This document shows, piece by piece, positions 8,757-17,918 of a DNA stretch of 64,000 nt. The notes under the pieces were generated by a model. It saw only the letters and a program-made list of their open reading frames with translations, did no database searches and was not told where the DNA came from. A program made the translations under genes and the position numbers. Position 1 is the stretch's first letter, and the number at the start of each line of letters is the position of its first letter. Origin of the DNA: a cyanobacterium PCC 7702 (GTDB lineage: Bacteria > Cyanobacteriota > Cyanobacteriia > Cyanobacteriales > Nostocaceae); contig KB235926.1 of NCBI GenBank assembly GCA_000332255.1, positions 2,368,734-2,432,733 on the forward strand. The letters run 5' to 3'.

Positions 8757-9905
8757 ATGCGTATAGCTTGGATTGGAAAAAAATCACCCTTTTGTGGTAA
8801 TGTCACCTACAGTCGAGAAATTACAAATGCCCTACTAGAATTGGGACACCAAGTTAGCTTTCTGCATTTTGCCCAAGAAGAATCTGAAACTGATAACTGG
8901 CCAAATTTTCAAGAAGTTCCCCTACCTTTTATTTACAAGTCCCAAGTTTACACCATTCCCACTTTCAAAGCGACCAAGGTCTTAACTCAGTCGCTACGAC
9001 GCATCAAACCAGACATAGTCCATGCTTCCCTCACCCTATCTCCCTTGGACTTTGTTTTACCAGAGATTTGTGAGGAACTAAATTTACCTTTAATTGCTAC
9101 TTTCCACACACCCTTCGCAGGAAAAGGAGCGAAACTGGTATCGGGAACACAACTTTTGGCCTATCAGCTGTACGCCCCTTTTTTAGGCAATTACGACCGC
9201 GTTATTGTCTTCTCCCAAATCCAACGGGAACTATTGGCGCGTATGGGCGTACCGAAAAAAAACATTACAATAATACCTAATGGAGTGGATATTGTCAAAT
9301 ACTCCCCCGGCCCTTCTGAAATTAAAGCTGACCTGGACGCCGAACGTTTGTTTGTTTACCAAGGTAGATTAGCACCGGAGAAAAATGTCGAAGCTCTCCT
9401 GCGCGCCTGGAAACAAGCACAAATGGCTCCAGAGAGCAAGTTGCTCATAGTTGGAGACGGACCTTTAAAATCCTCTTTAGAACCATTTTATGGCCCGGAA
9501 TACGGCATTATTTGGTTAGGATTTATTGCCGATGAAAACCAACGTATTAATATTCTCAGGGGTGCAGATGTATTTATTTTACCTTCTTTGGTAGAAGGTT
9601 TATCCCTATCCCTTTTGGAAGCAATGGCTTGCGGAGTTGCCTGCATGGCAACGGATGTGGGCGCAGATGGAGAAGTATTAGAAAAAGGAGCAGGTGTAAT
9701 TCTCAATCCGAAAACAGTACGCTCCCAACTGAGAACTCTCTTACCGCTGTTCCAAGACCACCCTGAGTTGACCACTTTATTAGGGCAAAAAGCCAGAAAA
9801 CGAGTCATAGAACGCTATACTCTTAGCAGTAATATTGCTCAATTGGAAATGCTCTACAAAGAAGTAATAGAACAGCCACGCCTGCAGTTAACTAAGGGCG
9901 CGTAG
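8757..9905 (+). CDS. GT4-family glycosyltransferase, probable digalactosyldiacylglycerol synthase (DgdA-like)
   Basis: The 382-residue GT-B protein has a donor-binding C-terminal half with the family signatures VYQGRLAPEKN, LLIVGDGPL and PSLVEGLSLSLLEAMACG (the E-x7-E type motif). The N-terminus MRIAWIGKKSPFCGNVTYSRE and the segment SLTLSPLDFVLPEICEELN are, from memory, those of the highly conserved cyanobacterial GT4 protein assigned as DgdA, which adds the second galactose to monogalactosyldiacylglycerol. I am confident of the GT4 fold and moderately confident of the lipid role. It is monocistronic, with a structured 350-bp upstream region. Confidence 0.7.
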   Translation: MRIAWIGKKSPFCGNVTYSREITNALLELGHQVSFLHFAQEESETDNWPNFQEVPLPFIYKSQVYTIPTFKATKVLTQSLRRIKPDIVHASLTLSPLDFVLPEICEELNLPLIATFHTPFAGKGAKLVSGTQLLAYQLYAPFLGNYDRVIVFSQIQRELLARMGVPKKNITIIPNGVDIVKYSPGPSEIKADLDAERLFVYQGRLAPEKNVEALLRAWKQAQMAPESKLLIVGDGPLKSSLEPFYGPEYGIIWLGFIADENQRINILRGADVFILPSLVEGLSLSLLEAMACGVACMATDVGADGEVLEKGAGVILNPKTVRSQLRTLLPLFQDHPELTTLLGQKARKRVIERYTLSSNIAQLEMLYKEVIEQPRLQLTKGA

Positions 9906-9926
9906 AATTGCGATCTAGAACAAGAT

Positions 9927-9968
9927 AAAAAAAGGGCAGCAATTAAACTTTAGCCTAGCTAGCTGCCC
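9927..9968 (-). terminator. Rho-independent terminator for the minus-strand gene at 9988-10463
   Basis: Read on the minus strand, GGGCAGC (9968-9962) pairs with GCTGCCC (9940-9934) across a 21-nt loop and is followed at once by seven T residues. It begins 20 bases after the stop at 9988. A well-formed terminator in the right place supports the idea that the broken gene upstream was, or is, a real transcription unit. Confidence 0.65.
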
Positions 9969-9987
9969 AACGACAAATTTGGTTTAA

Positions 9988-10463
9988 TTAATAATAAAAC
10001 TCTATAACTTCTAGCTTTGGCGGTAACGGAAAGCCAAATTTTTTATGTAAATGAGGAAAATTAAGTAGTAGCAAGCATAAAGGTTTTTCACCGATAAAAG
10101 CTTGGAGTTGAAACTGACGAATCTCTATATCTCCTTGTTGACATTCTTGGGACGCAGCAAAACTGCCTGGAAAAATTTCATCAAACTGAATATTATATTT
10201 CCTTGCTACTTCTAAAAAATACTTGCCAATTAATTAGCAGCATTGTCGTATGCTGGGTTTGGTATCACCTTTCTGTATTCACTTTCATCAAATCCAGCTG
10301 CCAAAATAAATTCAAAAAACTTACTATATAAATCCGCAATTTCGCTGCGATTAAATTCTTGCCAACCTTTAAGCAAGCTACCTTGTAACTCTGGGTAAAT
10401 ATAATAGATAAATTGCTCGCTTGTAGCTTGACCGCTAAAAGAATTGGTAGTTTCTAGTTGCAT
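9988..10463 (-). pseudogene. Small conserved-looking gene split by a -1 frameshift
   Basis: The reading frame starts MQLETTNSFSGQATSEQFIY at 10463 and stops at 10230 after YDNAAN. Shifting back one base at that exact point (AATTAATT near 10233) opens a second frame, LIGKYFLEVARKYNIQFDE, that runs to a stop at 9988. Together they give about 157 residues of uniform, soluble composition, and restoring one T would join them. I do not recognise the family. Explanations are a recent inactivating deletion, an assembly or sequencing error, or recoding; the site is not a classical slippery heptamer. A good terminator follows at 9927-9968, so the unit is probably recent. Its upstream neighbour is the divergent DNA glycosylase gene. 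Confidence 0.6.
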
Positions 10464-10735
10464 ATTTCTCCAAAAAAAATTGGGTAGAGCCTATTCTCAG
10501 GACACGCAAAAACCCAACTGCTTTTGCAAAGGCAGCTAATGCTAAATCATCAATACTTTTCAAAATATTGACAATTCGCGAACCTATGGAAATTTGCAGT
10601 AACCTTTGATAAAAAACTGAACCAATATGTAGTATGTTTAAGATAATAGTATTATTAGTTAAAATTTTCAAACTAATTTACATAAAAATTAAGCAGGATA
10701 TAGACATCTTCACACACTCTTGTGATTGCTCTTGT

Positions 10736-11386
10736 ATGCAACTAAGCAAAGGCAAGCTCAGATGGTTTCGTCGCCAATTGCTAGCTTGGGGTAAGCTGCA
10801 TCGCAGACAATTTCCTTGGCGGGAAAGCAAAGATCCCTACGCGATCTTGGTAGCGGAATTTCTATTACAAAAGACGAATGCTTCTTTGGTTGTACCTTTG
10901 TACAAAGCATTTATAGAAAACTTTCCTACCGTCACCGCCTTAGCTACAGCACAAGCTCCTCAGGTCACCAAATTATTGCTACCTTTGGGTCTTTCTTTTC
11001 GCGGCGAACGACTGCACCGGACAGCAAAAATGCTCCTAGAAAAATACGGAGGGAAAATCCCCGCCGAGGAATCAAAACTGCGGAAATTACCAGGTGTTGG
11101 TAAGTACATCGCAAGGTCCGTTTGCGCTTGCGCGTTCGGACAGCGCAAAGCTGTAGTTGATACCAATGTTGCTCGCATTTTAGAGCGGTTCTTTGGTTTA
11201 GAAGGTGGTAAAGTTAAGTCTCGTTCTCGAGTGCTTTGGGAAGCGTCGGAGCAGCTAGTTCCTCGAACACGAGCAGGAGATTGGAATTTAGCACTTTTAG
11301 ACTTTGGGGCGACAGTGTGTACGGCTAAAAAACCACGCTGTTTGGAATGTCCGTTACGACAGCAATGCGAGTATTTAGCTTTGTAA
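10736..11386 (+). CDS. HhH-GPD DNA glycosylase, MutY/MIG-like, with 4Fe-4S cluster
   Basis: This base-excision repair glycosylase has about 216 residues from the ATG at 10736. The frame extends further upstream, but that part is hydrophobic and does not look like the family. Motifs in order are an N-terminal helix FPWRESKDPYAILVAEFLLQKT, which holds the Glu found in MutY-type enzymes; the helix-hairpin-helix LPGVGKYIARSV; the catalytic Asp in AVVDTNVARILERFF; and a 4Fe-4S motif C-x6-C-x2-C-x5-C (CTAKKPRCLECPLRQQC) at the C-terminus. The NUDIX-like domain that lets MutY recognise 8-oxoG is absent, so it may be closer to thymine-mismatch (MIG) glycosylases than to true MutY. It converges with trpE. 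Confidence 0.85.
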   Translation: MQLSKGKLRWFRRQLLAWGKLHRRQFPWRESKDPYAILVAEFLLQKTNASLVVPLYKAFIENFPTVTALATAQAPQVTKLLLPLGLSFRGERLHRTAKMLLEKYGGKIPAEESKLRKLPGVGKYIARSVCACAFGQRKAVVDTNVARILERFFGLEGGKVKSRSRVLWEASEQLVPRTRAGDWNLALLDFGATVCTAKKPRCLECPLRQQCEYLAL

Positions 11387-11415
11387 GCTGTGATTTTATC
11401 CCCCAACGCTTTACT

Positions 11416-12930
11416 TTAACCCAAGCAGCGTATGGCTACTAATAAACCTCGAGCCTTGTTTAAAGTTTCTTCATATTCTTTCTCGGGGTCAGAATCTGCT
11501 ACTAATCCTGCACCTACCTGGACGCTGACTACATTGTTTTGTACTACCATTGTGCGAATTGCGATCGCCGTATTTAATTGTCCTTCAAAATCATAGTATC
11601 CATATACACCGGAGTATACGCCTCGGCGGCAGGGTTCCAACTCTTTTATTATTTCCATTGCCCGAATTTTAGGTGCGCCGCTTACCGTACCTGCAGGAAA
11701 ACAAGCTTTGAGTAAATCCCATGCAGTTTTTCCCGGTGCTAATTTACCTACTATGTTGCTCACAATATGCATAACGTGGGAATAGCGTTCGATCACCATT
11801 AATTCATCTACCTTCACCGTACCGACTTGGCAAACCCGTCCTAAATCATTGCGTCCTAAATCCACAAGCATAACGTGTTCAGCTAATTCCTTAGGATCTT
11901 TGAGCAACTCTTCGGCCAATGCTGCATCTTCTTGGGGTGATTCACCGCGCGGACGCGTTCCGGCGATAGGACGCAATGTGGCGATCGTACCTCCTTGCGG
12001 ATCTCGCTGTGCTTTTACCATTACCTCCGGGCTAGAACCGATAATTTGCCAATCTTGGAAGTTAAAAAACGACATGTAAGGTGAAGGATTGATTTGACGC
12101 AGAGAACGGTACAAGGCAAAAGGATCGCCAGTGTATTCCGTTGATAAGCGTTGGGAAATTGCCACTTGGAAGATATCGCCAGCCTTGATGTATTCTTTTG
12201 CTTTGACAACACTGGCACAAAATTCTTCACGGGTAAAATTACTTTGGTATTCGTGGAGACCTCTTGCAAGTAGAGTTTCTGGCAGTTTCCATTCCAGCAG
12301 GGTACTTTGCGGTGACAGCGGTAAAGATAGCTTGGCGACCATTTGAGTGACGCGATCGCATGCTTTTTCATAAGCCGTTTGTAAATTCACATTTGGATCG
12401 CGCAGATCGGCGTAAGCGATCGCCCAAATTTTTCGTTTCACCTGGTCGAAAATTAGCAAGTGGTCTACCTGCATCCACAATCCGTCGGGGATATTGCGCT
12501 CATCTTGTGGATGGATAGGTACGCGTGGCTCGATCCACTGAATCAATTCATAACCCCAAAATCCAAACAAGCCTCCAATTCCAGGAGGTAACTGAGGCAA
12601 TTTTACAGGCGTCAGGGCTTCCAAGCATTGAGCTAAAGCTGCAAATGGATCGCCTGCAAATATTACCTGGGAACCGTCGCGGTGCGTCTGGGTAGTGCAA
12701 TTTCCCCTTGCTTCTAAAATCCACAACGGATCGCAGCCCAACAAGCTATAGCGTCCTAGTTTCTCCCCACCTTCTACCGATTCCAACAAAAAACTGTAAG
12801 GTTGCCCGGCACATACTTTATACCAAGCAGAAACGGGTGTATCCAAGTCCGCTACCCACTCCTGATAGACTGGAACAAAGTTACCATATGCAGCTAGTTT
12901 GCAGAATTGAGAGAAATCTGGAAAAACCAT
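11416..12930 (-). CDS. trpE: Anthranilate synthase component I
   Basis: TrpE converts chorismate to anthranilate using ammonia from a TrpG glutaminase, the first committed step of tryptophan synthesis. At about 504 residues it has the standard length. The feedback-binding motif LLES sits in YSFLLESVEGGEKLGRYS near the N-terminus. The chorismate-binding domain shows GSSPEVMV, PIAGTRPRGES, HVMLVDLGRNDLGRV, YSHVMHIVSN and FPAGTVSGAPKIRAMEII. I chose the ATG at 12930 (MVFPDFSQF) over one three codons earlier because cyanobacterial homologues usually start there. trpG is not adjacent. It lies downstream of psaD on the same strand. A second TrpE/PabB-like gene is at 37919. Confidence 0.95.
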   Translation of the reverse strand: MVFPDFSQFCKLAAYGNFVPVYQEWVADLDTPVSAWYKVCAGQPYSFLLESVEGGEKLGRYSLLGCDPLWILEARGNCTTQTHRDGSQVIFAGDPFAALAQCLEALTPVKLPQLPPGIGGLFGFWGYELIQWIEPRVPIHPQDERNIPDGLWMQVDHLLIFDQVKRKIWAIAYADLRDPNVNLQTAYEKACDRVTQMVAKLSLPLSPQSTLLEWKLPETLLARGLHEYQSNFTREEFCASVVKAKEYIKAGDIFQVAISQRLSTEYTGDPFALYRSLRQINPSPYMSFFNFQDWQIIGSSPEVMVKAQRDPQGGTIATLRPIAGTRPRGESPQEDAALAEELLKDPKELAEHVMLVDLGRNDLGRVCQVGTVKVDELMVIERYSHVMHIVSNIVGKLAPGKTAWDLLKACFPAGTVSGAPKIRAMEIIKELEPCRRGVYSGVYGYYDFEGQLNTAIAIRTMVVQNNVVSVQVGAGLVADSDPEKEYEETLNKARGLLVAIRCLG

Positions 12931-12939
12931 AATTTTCAA

Positions 12940-13062
12940 CTGAGGGACTAAAAACTAGGGAAAGCTTGAGCTTGTAGCTGCTGTGGGATATCCACAGCCA
13001 GGCTAGTGTATATTTTATACTTTTGAATTTCTTACTTCTCTAGTCTTCAGTCCCTCAAATCC
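12940..13062. repeat. Repeat-bearing gap between psaD and trpE, with a hairpin
   Basis: Imperfect inverted copies of a GGGACTAAAAACTAGGG-like heptad repeat flank the gap (about 12943-12961 and 13038-13062). Between them GCTGTGG (12980-12986) pairs with CCACAGC (12992-12998) across a 5-nt loop. No T-tract follows in either direction. It may separate the highly expressed psaD message from trpE by processing or termination; this is inference. Confidence 0.5.
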
Positions 13063-13070
13063 CTAGTTTT

Positions 13071-13499
13071 CTATGGGTTGGGAGCGTCGTAGGTAGCTAC
13101 ACCGCTAAATTTTAGTTTAGCAGGATCGGGATTTTGACCAATTCTGCGGTCGTTGTAACGAACTTTTTGACGGCCCGGATTGACTTTCTCTGGAAAGACC
13201 CCATCCGCAGGATGAATATAAGCAGTTTCTCCGTTGGGATAAATCCGATAAATTTTGTAGTCTGTGATTTTGAGCCGGCGCAGCTGGCTGCCCAAGGCTA
13301 TGCATTGCTCTTTACGAGCTAGATACAGTAGATTTTGTCCCTGCCGCATTTTAGCTGCACCACCAGTAGGCATCTCAAAAACTTGCTCCTTGGGACTAGT
13401 CCAAGTGATAGCGTACTTTTCTTCCACCTCTGCTTTTTTGAGCAAGCCACCGGTGCTGCCGCCAAATATGGGAGTTTGTCCAGAAAGTGTTTCTGCCAT
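13071..13499 (-). CDS. psaD: Photosystem I subunit II (PsaD)
   Basis: PsaD is the stromal (cytoplasmic-face) subunit of photosystem I that docks ferredoxin and stabilises PsaC. The 142-residue product starts [20 protein letters not shown] at 13499; an upstream in-frame start five codons earlier is less likely. The sequence is the conserved, strongly basic PsaD core ([75 protein letters not shown]). The length matches cyanobacterial PsaD. It lies 107 bp downstream of the histidine kinase gene on the same strand. Confidence 0.98.
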   Translation of the reverse strand: MAETLSGQTPIFGGSTGGLLKKAEVEEKYAITWTSPKEQVFEMPTGGAAKMRQGQNLLYLARKEQCIALGSQLRRLKITDYKIYRIYPNGETAYIHPADGVFPEKVNPGRQKVRYNDRRIGQNPDPAKLKFSGVATYDAPNP

Positions 13500-13606
13500 A
13501 GAGTTTTCTCTCAACAGTTTTTAGGGCATCCTAACACTGGAGGAGGGGTTGTATTGCGACTGTGTAAGGAACTGTAACAGTTGTTTGAGAATGAAATTGC
13601 CAGTTC

Positions 13607-15619
13607 CTATCTTTTACTTACCTTTGTTCGTGTTTGTTCCTGGCTGCCCTCAATAATGGGTATGGTGAAATGAAACTCGCTTCCCTGGTTTTTGCCATTG
13701 GATGTTGCCCAGATTTGGCCGCCCCAACCATTGACAATTTGACGGCAAATTGCTAACCCCAAACCCGTACCGCCGGCAGTACGTCGCAATGCTCCTTCTT
13801 CTTGATAAAAGCGGTCGAAAACAATTTCCAGGCGATTTGGCTCTATGCCGCGCCCTGTATCGGCTATAGTCACCTCGACCATCCTATCGCTGTTGGGATT
13901 GGCCGTGATGGTAATTTGTCCTTGTGGTGGTGTAAATTTACAGGCGTTGTCCACCAGTTTCGCTATGACTTCTACTAACCAATCACCATCTGCTTTCACT
14001 AAAGGCAGGTTTGGTGAAATTAAGGTTTTAATTTGGGGCAGGGGGTCAGTGGCAACACGGGTACGGATACGGCTAAGCGCTAAGTCCACACACTCTTGTA
14101 AGCTCAAGGATTCTGGATGCCACTCCACCCGCCCGCTTTCTAAGTTAGAAAGGGTAAGAAAGTCTTGCACGAGCTTTCGCATGCGTTCGGAATCAGCCAG
14201 GGCAGTATTAAGCATTACCTGACGTAACTCCAAAGGCATATCTGGTTCGTTTGCAAGGCTTTCCAAGCACACTTGAATAGTGGATAAAGGAGTACGAAGT
14301 TCGTGTCCGGTAATGGCGATCAAGTTGCTGCGGGTGCGATCAAGGGCTTCGAGCTGTTGATTTAAATCTTCAAGGTTGGCGTAGGCTTCTGCTTGAATTA
14401 AAGCTGCTCCAATTTGGGTGGCGATCGCTTTGACCAAGTCCAACTCTCCAGCTTGCAAATCGTGGGGAGTGTGGCTGCAATAATGCAATTCCACAATGCC
14501 TAGCAATCGCCCCTGAAACAATACCGGTTCCATCAACCAAGAGCGAATAGCAAATTTTTCCACCAGGTGCCAAAGCAGTTTGGAAGTGCTTACTCGCGAA
14601 TCGTTGATAGTGTCGGCAACAAAAATGCCTTCATTGTGTTTGACAACTTCTTGAAACAAAGGATTGTTTTCTAAAGGCCAAGCTTGTCCTGAAACAGATA
14701 AAACTTCAGAACTTAAAAATTCATGTTCGATCACCGCTTGAATATCTCCAGCTTGAGCGCGATAAATCAAACACCGACTTGCTCCTAAATGCTGTCCCAA
14801 CTCTTGGGCTGCTACTTTCAGAATTTCTTGAGAATCGAGCGATCGTCTGATTGCAGCAGTAATAGAATTGACCAGGCGCTCTTTACGAGCTTGAGCGGCA
14901 ATGGAACGATAAGCTTTGTGCAATTTATACTGACTTGCCTGCAGGTAAGTCACCAAACGCTGTACGAAAGGATCGGTATCAATATCACAAGCATATTCAC
15001 TCAACTGCCGAACCGCTTTTGAATTTCCCTTGCGCTTTCCTATCCCAAATCGCTGGCGCACTTGCTTGATTTTATCTGCCAGCTCGGGCCTGTAACTTAA
15101 AATCCTCTCCAAAAGCAACTCGGCTGCTTTCAGGCTCACTCCCCGCTCTGCTGTCCAAATACCCTCAAACCTGCGGGCCGCATCCATATCCAAACTCGGA
15201 CTCAACTTCTGCAGATGCTTGTTTTTGGCAATAGAGCCCAGACTTTCCCGACAAACTAAACAAGTAGCATAATTTTCGGCAATTACTATTAAATGCCACT
15301 CTTGACTTAAAGCATCATCTGGTTTGAAAGCTATCTTCTCATAGTACTCCGAGCTGTTGGTGAAATCTGTCTCTGGAGCAGATAACACGTATATTTGATT
15401 GCTTCGCTGGGCAAGTCGCTCGTAGCGATGAGCTTCTTGACGGTAAAATCGCTCTCGCTGAAAGCTAGCAATTACCAAAGGCTGTTCCAAAGTAGCAGCT
15501 AATATCTGATCTTCCATTGCGTGGGAAAGAGCTGTTAGCGAAGCTTTGAAATATAGCTGGGGCCGCAGGTGAGGAAGGGCCTGTAGCAGCTGGCTCAGCA
15601 CGGAAATTGAAATGCTCAT
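13607..15619 (-). CDS. DICT-GAF hybrid sensor histidine kinase
   Basis: The 670-residue protein has no membrane segments, so it should be a soluble sensor. The N-terminus (about 1-150) matches the DICT domain found with GAF sensors in cyanobacteria. A GAF domain spans about 250-410. The kinase core has the H-box ITGHELRTPLSTI (phospho-acceptor His near residue 437), N-box VDNACKFTP, G1 DTGRGIEPN and G2 GTGLGLAICRQIV. The GAF domain lacks an obvious bilin-binding CH motif, so the signal is unknown. No response regulator gene lies nearby. psaD follows 107 bp downstream on the same strand, so read-through is possible. Confidence 0.88.
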   Translation of the reverse strand: MSISISVLSQLLQALPHLRPQLYFKASLTALSHAMEDQILAATLEQPLVIASFQRERFYRQEAHRYERLAQRSNQIYVLSAPETDFTNSSEYYEKIAFKPDDALSQEWHLIVIAENYATCLVCRESLGSIAKNKHLQKLSPSLDMDAARRFEGIWTAERGVSLKAAELLLERILSYRPELADKIKQVRQRFGIGKRKGNSKAVRQLSEYACDIDTDPFVQRLVTYLQASQYKLHKAYRSIAAQARKERLVNSITAAIRRSLDSQEILKVAAQELGQHLGASRCLIYRAQAGDIQAVIEHEFLSSEVLSVSGQAWPLENNPLFQEVVKHNEGIFVADTINDSRVSTSKLLWHLVEKFAIRSWLMEPVLFQGRLLGIVELHYCSHTPHDLQAGELDLVKAIATQIGAALIQAEAYANLEDLNQQLEALDRTRSNLIAITGHELRTPLSTIQVCLESLANEPDMPLELRQVMLNTALADSERMRKLVQDFLTLSNLESGRVEWHPESLSLQECVDLALSRIRTRVATDPLPQIKTLISPNLPLVKADGDWLVEVIAKLVDNACKFTPPQGQITITANPNSDRMVEVTIADTGRGIEPNRLEIVFDRFYQEEGALRRTAGGTGLGLAICRQIVNGWGGQIWATSNGKNQGSEFHFTIPIIEGSQEQTRTKVSKR

Positions 15620-16683
15620 GAACGTCCTAAAGGAGCCACAATCTGGACAAAATCCACATCACAGCTGCATTGTACAAATTACAACTGACTCTAAGGTCAA
15701 ACAGATAGTTGCAATATGTAAAGAATGCTAAATAACAGCTTGATATCAGTTTTGGCAAAAATAGCAGACAAACCACACAAGTCGTGGCTGTGTCTGCACG
15801 ATGCTGACTAAAAACAGATACCAAACACCACCATTGTAGACATCTTTTGCTTATTTTCTGTATATTAGCAGCATTTTCCACGTACCTGGATTTTGTTTTT
15901 CCAGTTGCTGGCATCTATTTTTTTAATAGTTAGCTACTAAGTAAATATTATTCTGACAGACACTACCATTTACCTACAAAATCAAGCTTTTTTTGAATAG
16001 ATAGCAACCACAATAGCTATTTTTTAGCAATTAATAGTTTGTCGAAAGGGGCGTACAAACATAGACAAAAATATAATTTTTCACTAAATCTAAACCTATT
16101 TAGACATAAATTCTCTTGACTACTTCCCAATAAAATTACTATCATCATAACTATCAATTTAGCTATTTTCAGATAAATCAAGCGACTAATTTTACTTCTT
16201 GCATCACCTAGACACAAAAATTTCTCGGTGCCCAATCACCTAATCTAAGCCTTTTAACCGCAGCAACTTTTTGATTTAGAATATTATATTTTTTGGCTGT
16301 TGCTCATTTGTATAGGCTTTGACCTAAAATTATCTTTAGGAAGAAAAAATATTTTCTCGCTATCCTATCCTTTGTTTACCGCTATGTATTGCTAATTGTA
16401 ATGTTTTGCTGTAGTATATCATCGTCAACATTTCTTTAGATTTTTTTCAAATTATGTAATTAAACTAACCATGTTCGTCTTTTGCCTGTAGCGCATAAGT
16501 TTGAAATCACTCTTACTGAGTTAAAAATCAACCTGATTTTTGCCAGCAGCACTTGCATGGATGCGGAAACGAAAGCATACAAATTTTTGCCAGCGCAGCA
16601 AGATTCTGTTGACTGCAGTTCCACCTTTAAAGCTAGCAAAAATTGCTTGCAAGGTGCTGAAATTGACTTAATTTAGGTGAAAT
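15620..16683. other. Large AT-rich intergenic region
   Basis: 1,064 bp between the divergent histidine kinase and GT4 genes. Short frames on both strands have no family resemblance. CCTAAA (16323-16328) can pair with TTTAGG (16335-16340), followed by an A/T run. A 39-codon frame (16557-16676) ends 7 bp before the GT4 start and could be a leader peptide, but evidence is thin. I see no repeat array, tRNA or transposon remnant. Confidence 0.45.
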
Positions 16684-17712
16684 ATGAGAATTGCCCAAAT
16701 TGCTCCTTTATGGGAGCGCGTTCCTCCCTTTCGTTACGGCGGTATAGAACTAATCGTTAAACTACTGACAGATGAATTAGTTCGGCGCGGTCATGAAGTG
16801 ACCTTATTTGCTTCTGGTGACTCGATTACAAAGGCGAAGCTTTGTTCGGTTCATGACCGGGCTTTGCGGCTCGATCCTAACATTAAAGAGCCAGCAATTT
16901 ACGAGCAGATGTTACTAGCTGAGATTTATGAAAATGCCCATCATTTCGATATCATTCACTCTCATATAGGCTGTGCTGCTCTTCCCTACACAAGTTTTGT
17001 CAAAACACCTACAGTGCATACAATGCACGGAATTTTTACACCTGACAACGAGAAAATCTATCGTCGTTTTGCTCGCCAACCTTTTATCAGTATTAGCGAA
17101 GCACAGCGAGAACCGCGTTTGGGTCTAAATTACATTCATACTGTATACAATGGCATCGACACGGCTGTTTATTCTTTTCACCCCGAACCAGCACAACCCA
17201 GTTATATCGCTTTTGTGGGGCGAATTTCTCCAGAAAAAGGACCGCTTCAAGCCATTAAAGTAGCTCGTGCTGTGGGTTTACCTTTGAAAATGGCTGGCAA
17301 GATCGACTCTGTGGATCGAGAATACTATCAACAGCAAGTGGAACCCCTTATCGATGGAGAACAAATTCAGTATTTAGGTGAAATTTCCCACGAAGACAAA
17401 GTTAAACTTCTTGGTGGCGCAACTGTTACTTTATTTCCCATTACCTGGCGCGAACCCTTTGGACTGGTAATGATAGAGTCAATGGCAACTGGTACGCCTG
17501 TGATTGGTATGAATTTAGGTTCAGTACCAGAAGTAATAGCTCACGGTAAAACTGGTTTTGTCTGCAATTCGCTAGGGGAAATGATTGAAGTTATTCCAAA
17601 CGCCCTGAAATTAGACCGTCAAACTTGTCGAGAGTATGTTGTTAGCCGCTTTAGTGTGGAAACAATGACCGATGAGTATGAACGGGTATACGAGTTAGTA
17701 CTCAAAAAGTAA
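16684..17712 (+). CDS. GT4-family glycosyltransferase
   Basis: A 342-residue GT-B enzyme. The N-terminal acceptor half starts MRIAQIAPLWERVPPFRYGG, a glycine-rich loop typical of GT4 enzymes of this subgroup. The donor half shows AFVGRISPEKGP, YLGEISHEDKVKLL and the E-x7-E motif in REPFGLVMIESMATGTPVI. There is no membrane segment, so it is cytosolic. Acceptor and sugar are unknown. The next gene, 206 bp downstream and past a terminator, is an amylo-1,6-glucosidase-type protein, which hints at alpha-glucan or oligosaccharide chemistry, but the terminator argues against a tight operon. Confidence 0.85.
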   Translation: MRIAQIAPLWERVPPFRYGGIELIVKLLTDELVRRGHEVTLFASGDSITKAKLCSVHDRALRLDPNIKEPAIYEQMLLAEIYENAHHFDIIHSHIGCAALPYTSFVKTPTVHTMHGIFTPDNEKIYRRFARQPFISISEAQREPRLGLNYIHTVYNGIDTAVYSFHPEPAQPSYIAFVGRISPEKGPLQAIKVARAVGLPLKMAGKIDSVDREYYQQQVEPLIDGEQIQYLGEISHEDKVKLLGGATVTLFPITWREPFGLVMIESMATGTPVIGMNLGSVPEVIAHGKTGFVCNSLGEMIEVIPNALKLDRQTCREYVVSRFSVETMTDEYERVYELVLKK

Positions 17713-17740
17713 ATTTAGGTTTTTGTGTTTTTCACTTCTG

Positions 17741-17768
17741 AGCCCGCCAAGACGGGCTTGATTTTCTT
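17741..17768 (+). terminator. Hairpin terminator after the GT4 gene
   Basis: AGCCCG (17741-17746) pairs with CGGGCT (17753-17758) across CCAAGA, followed by TGATTTTCTT. It lies 28 bp after the GT4 stop. Confidence 0.65.
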
Positions 17769-17918
17769 CCCCTACTTTACATTTTCTTTTTTTTGATTAG
17801 CTAAGGTAATTGTTATATTTATTCGCCAAGCTTATAGAATTTTTCAATAGCGTTCTTTTCCCTGTTGGCGCTATAGCTATCTCAAGAAAAAATTAGCTTT
17901 GATACGAAATATTACCTA

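Noticed and set aside
10435-10671. 78-codon minus-strand frame upstream of the split gene
   Set aside because: It overlaps the start of the split gene in another frame and shows no recognisable family; probably chance in AT-rich DNA.
15627-16235. Minus-strand frames in the large intergenic gap (95 and 72 codons)
   Set aside because: Cys/Leu/Ile-rich AT-driven composition, no ribosome-binding site and no family resemblance.
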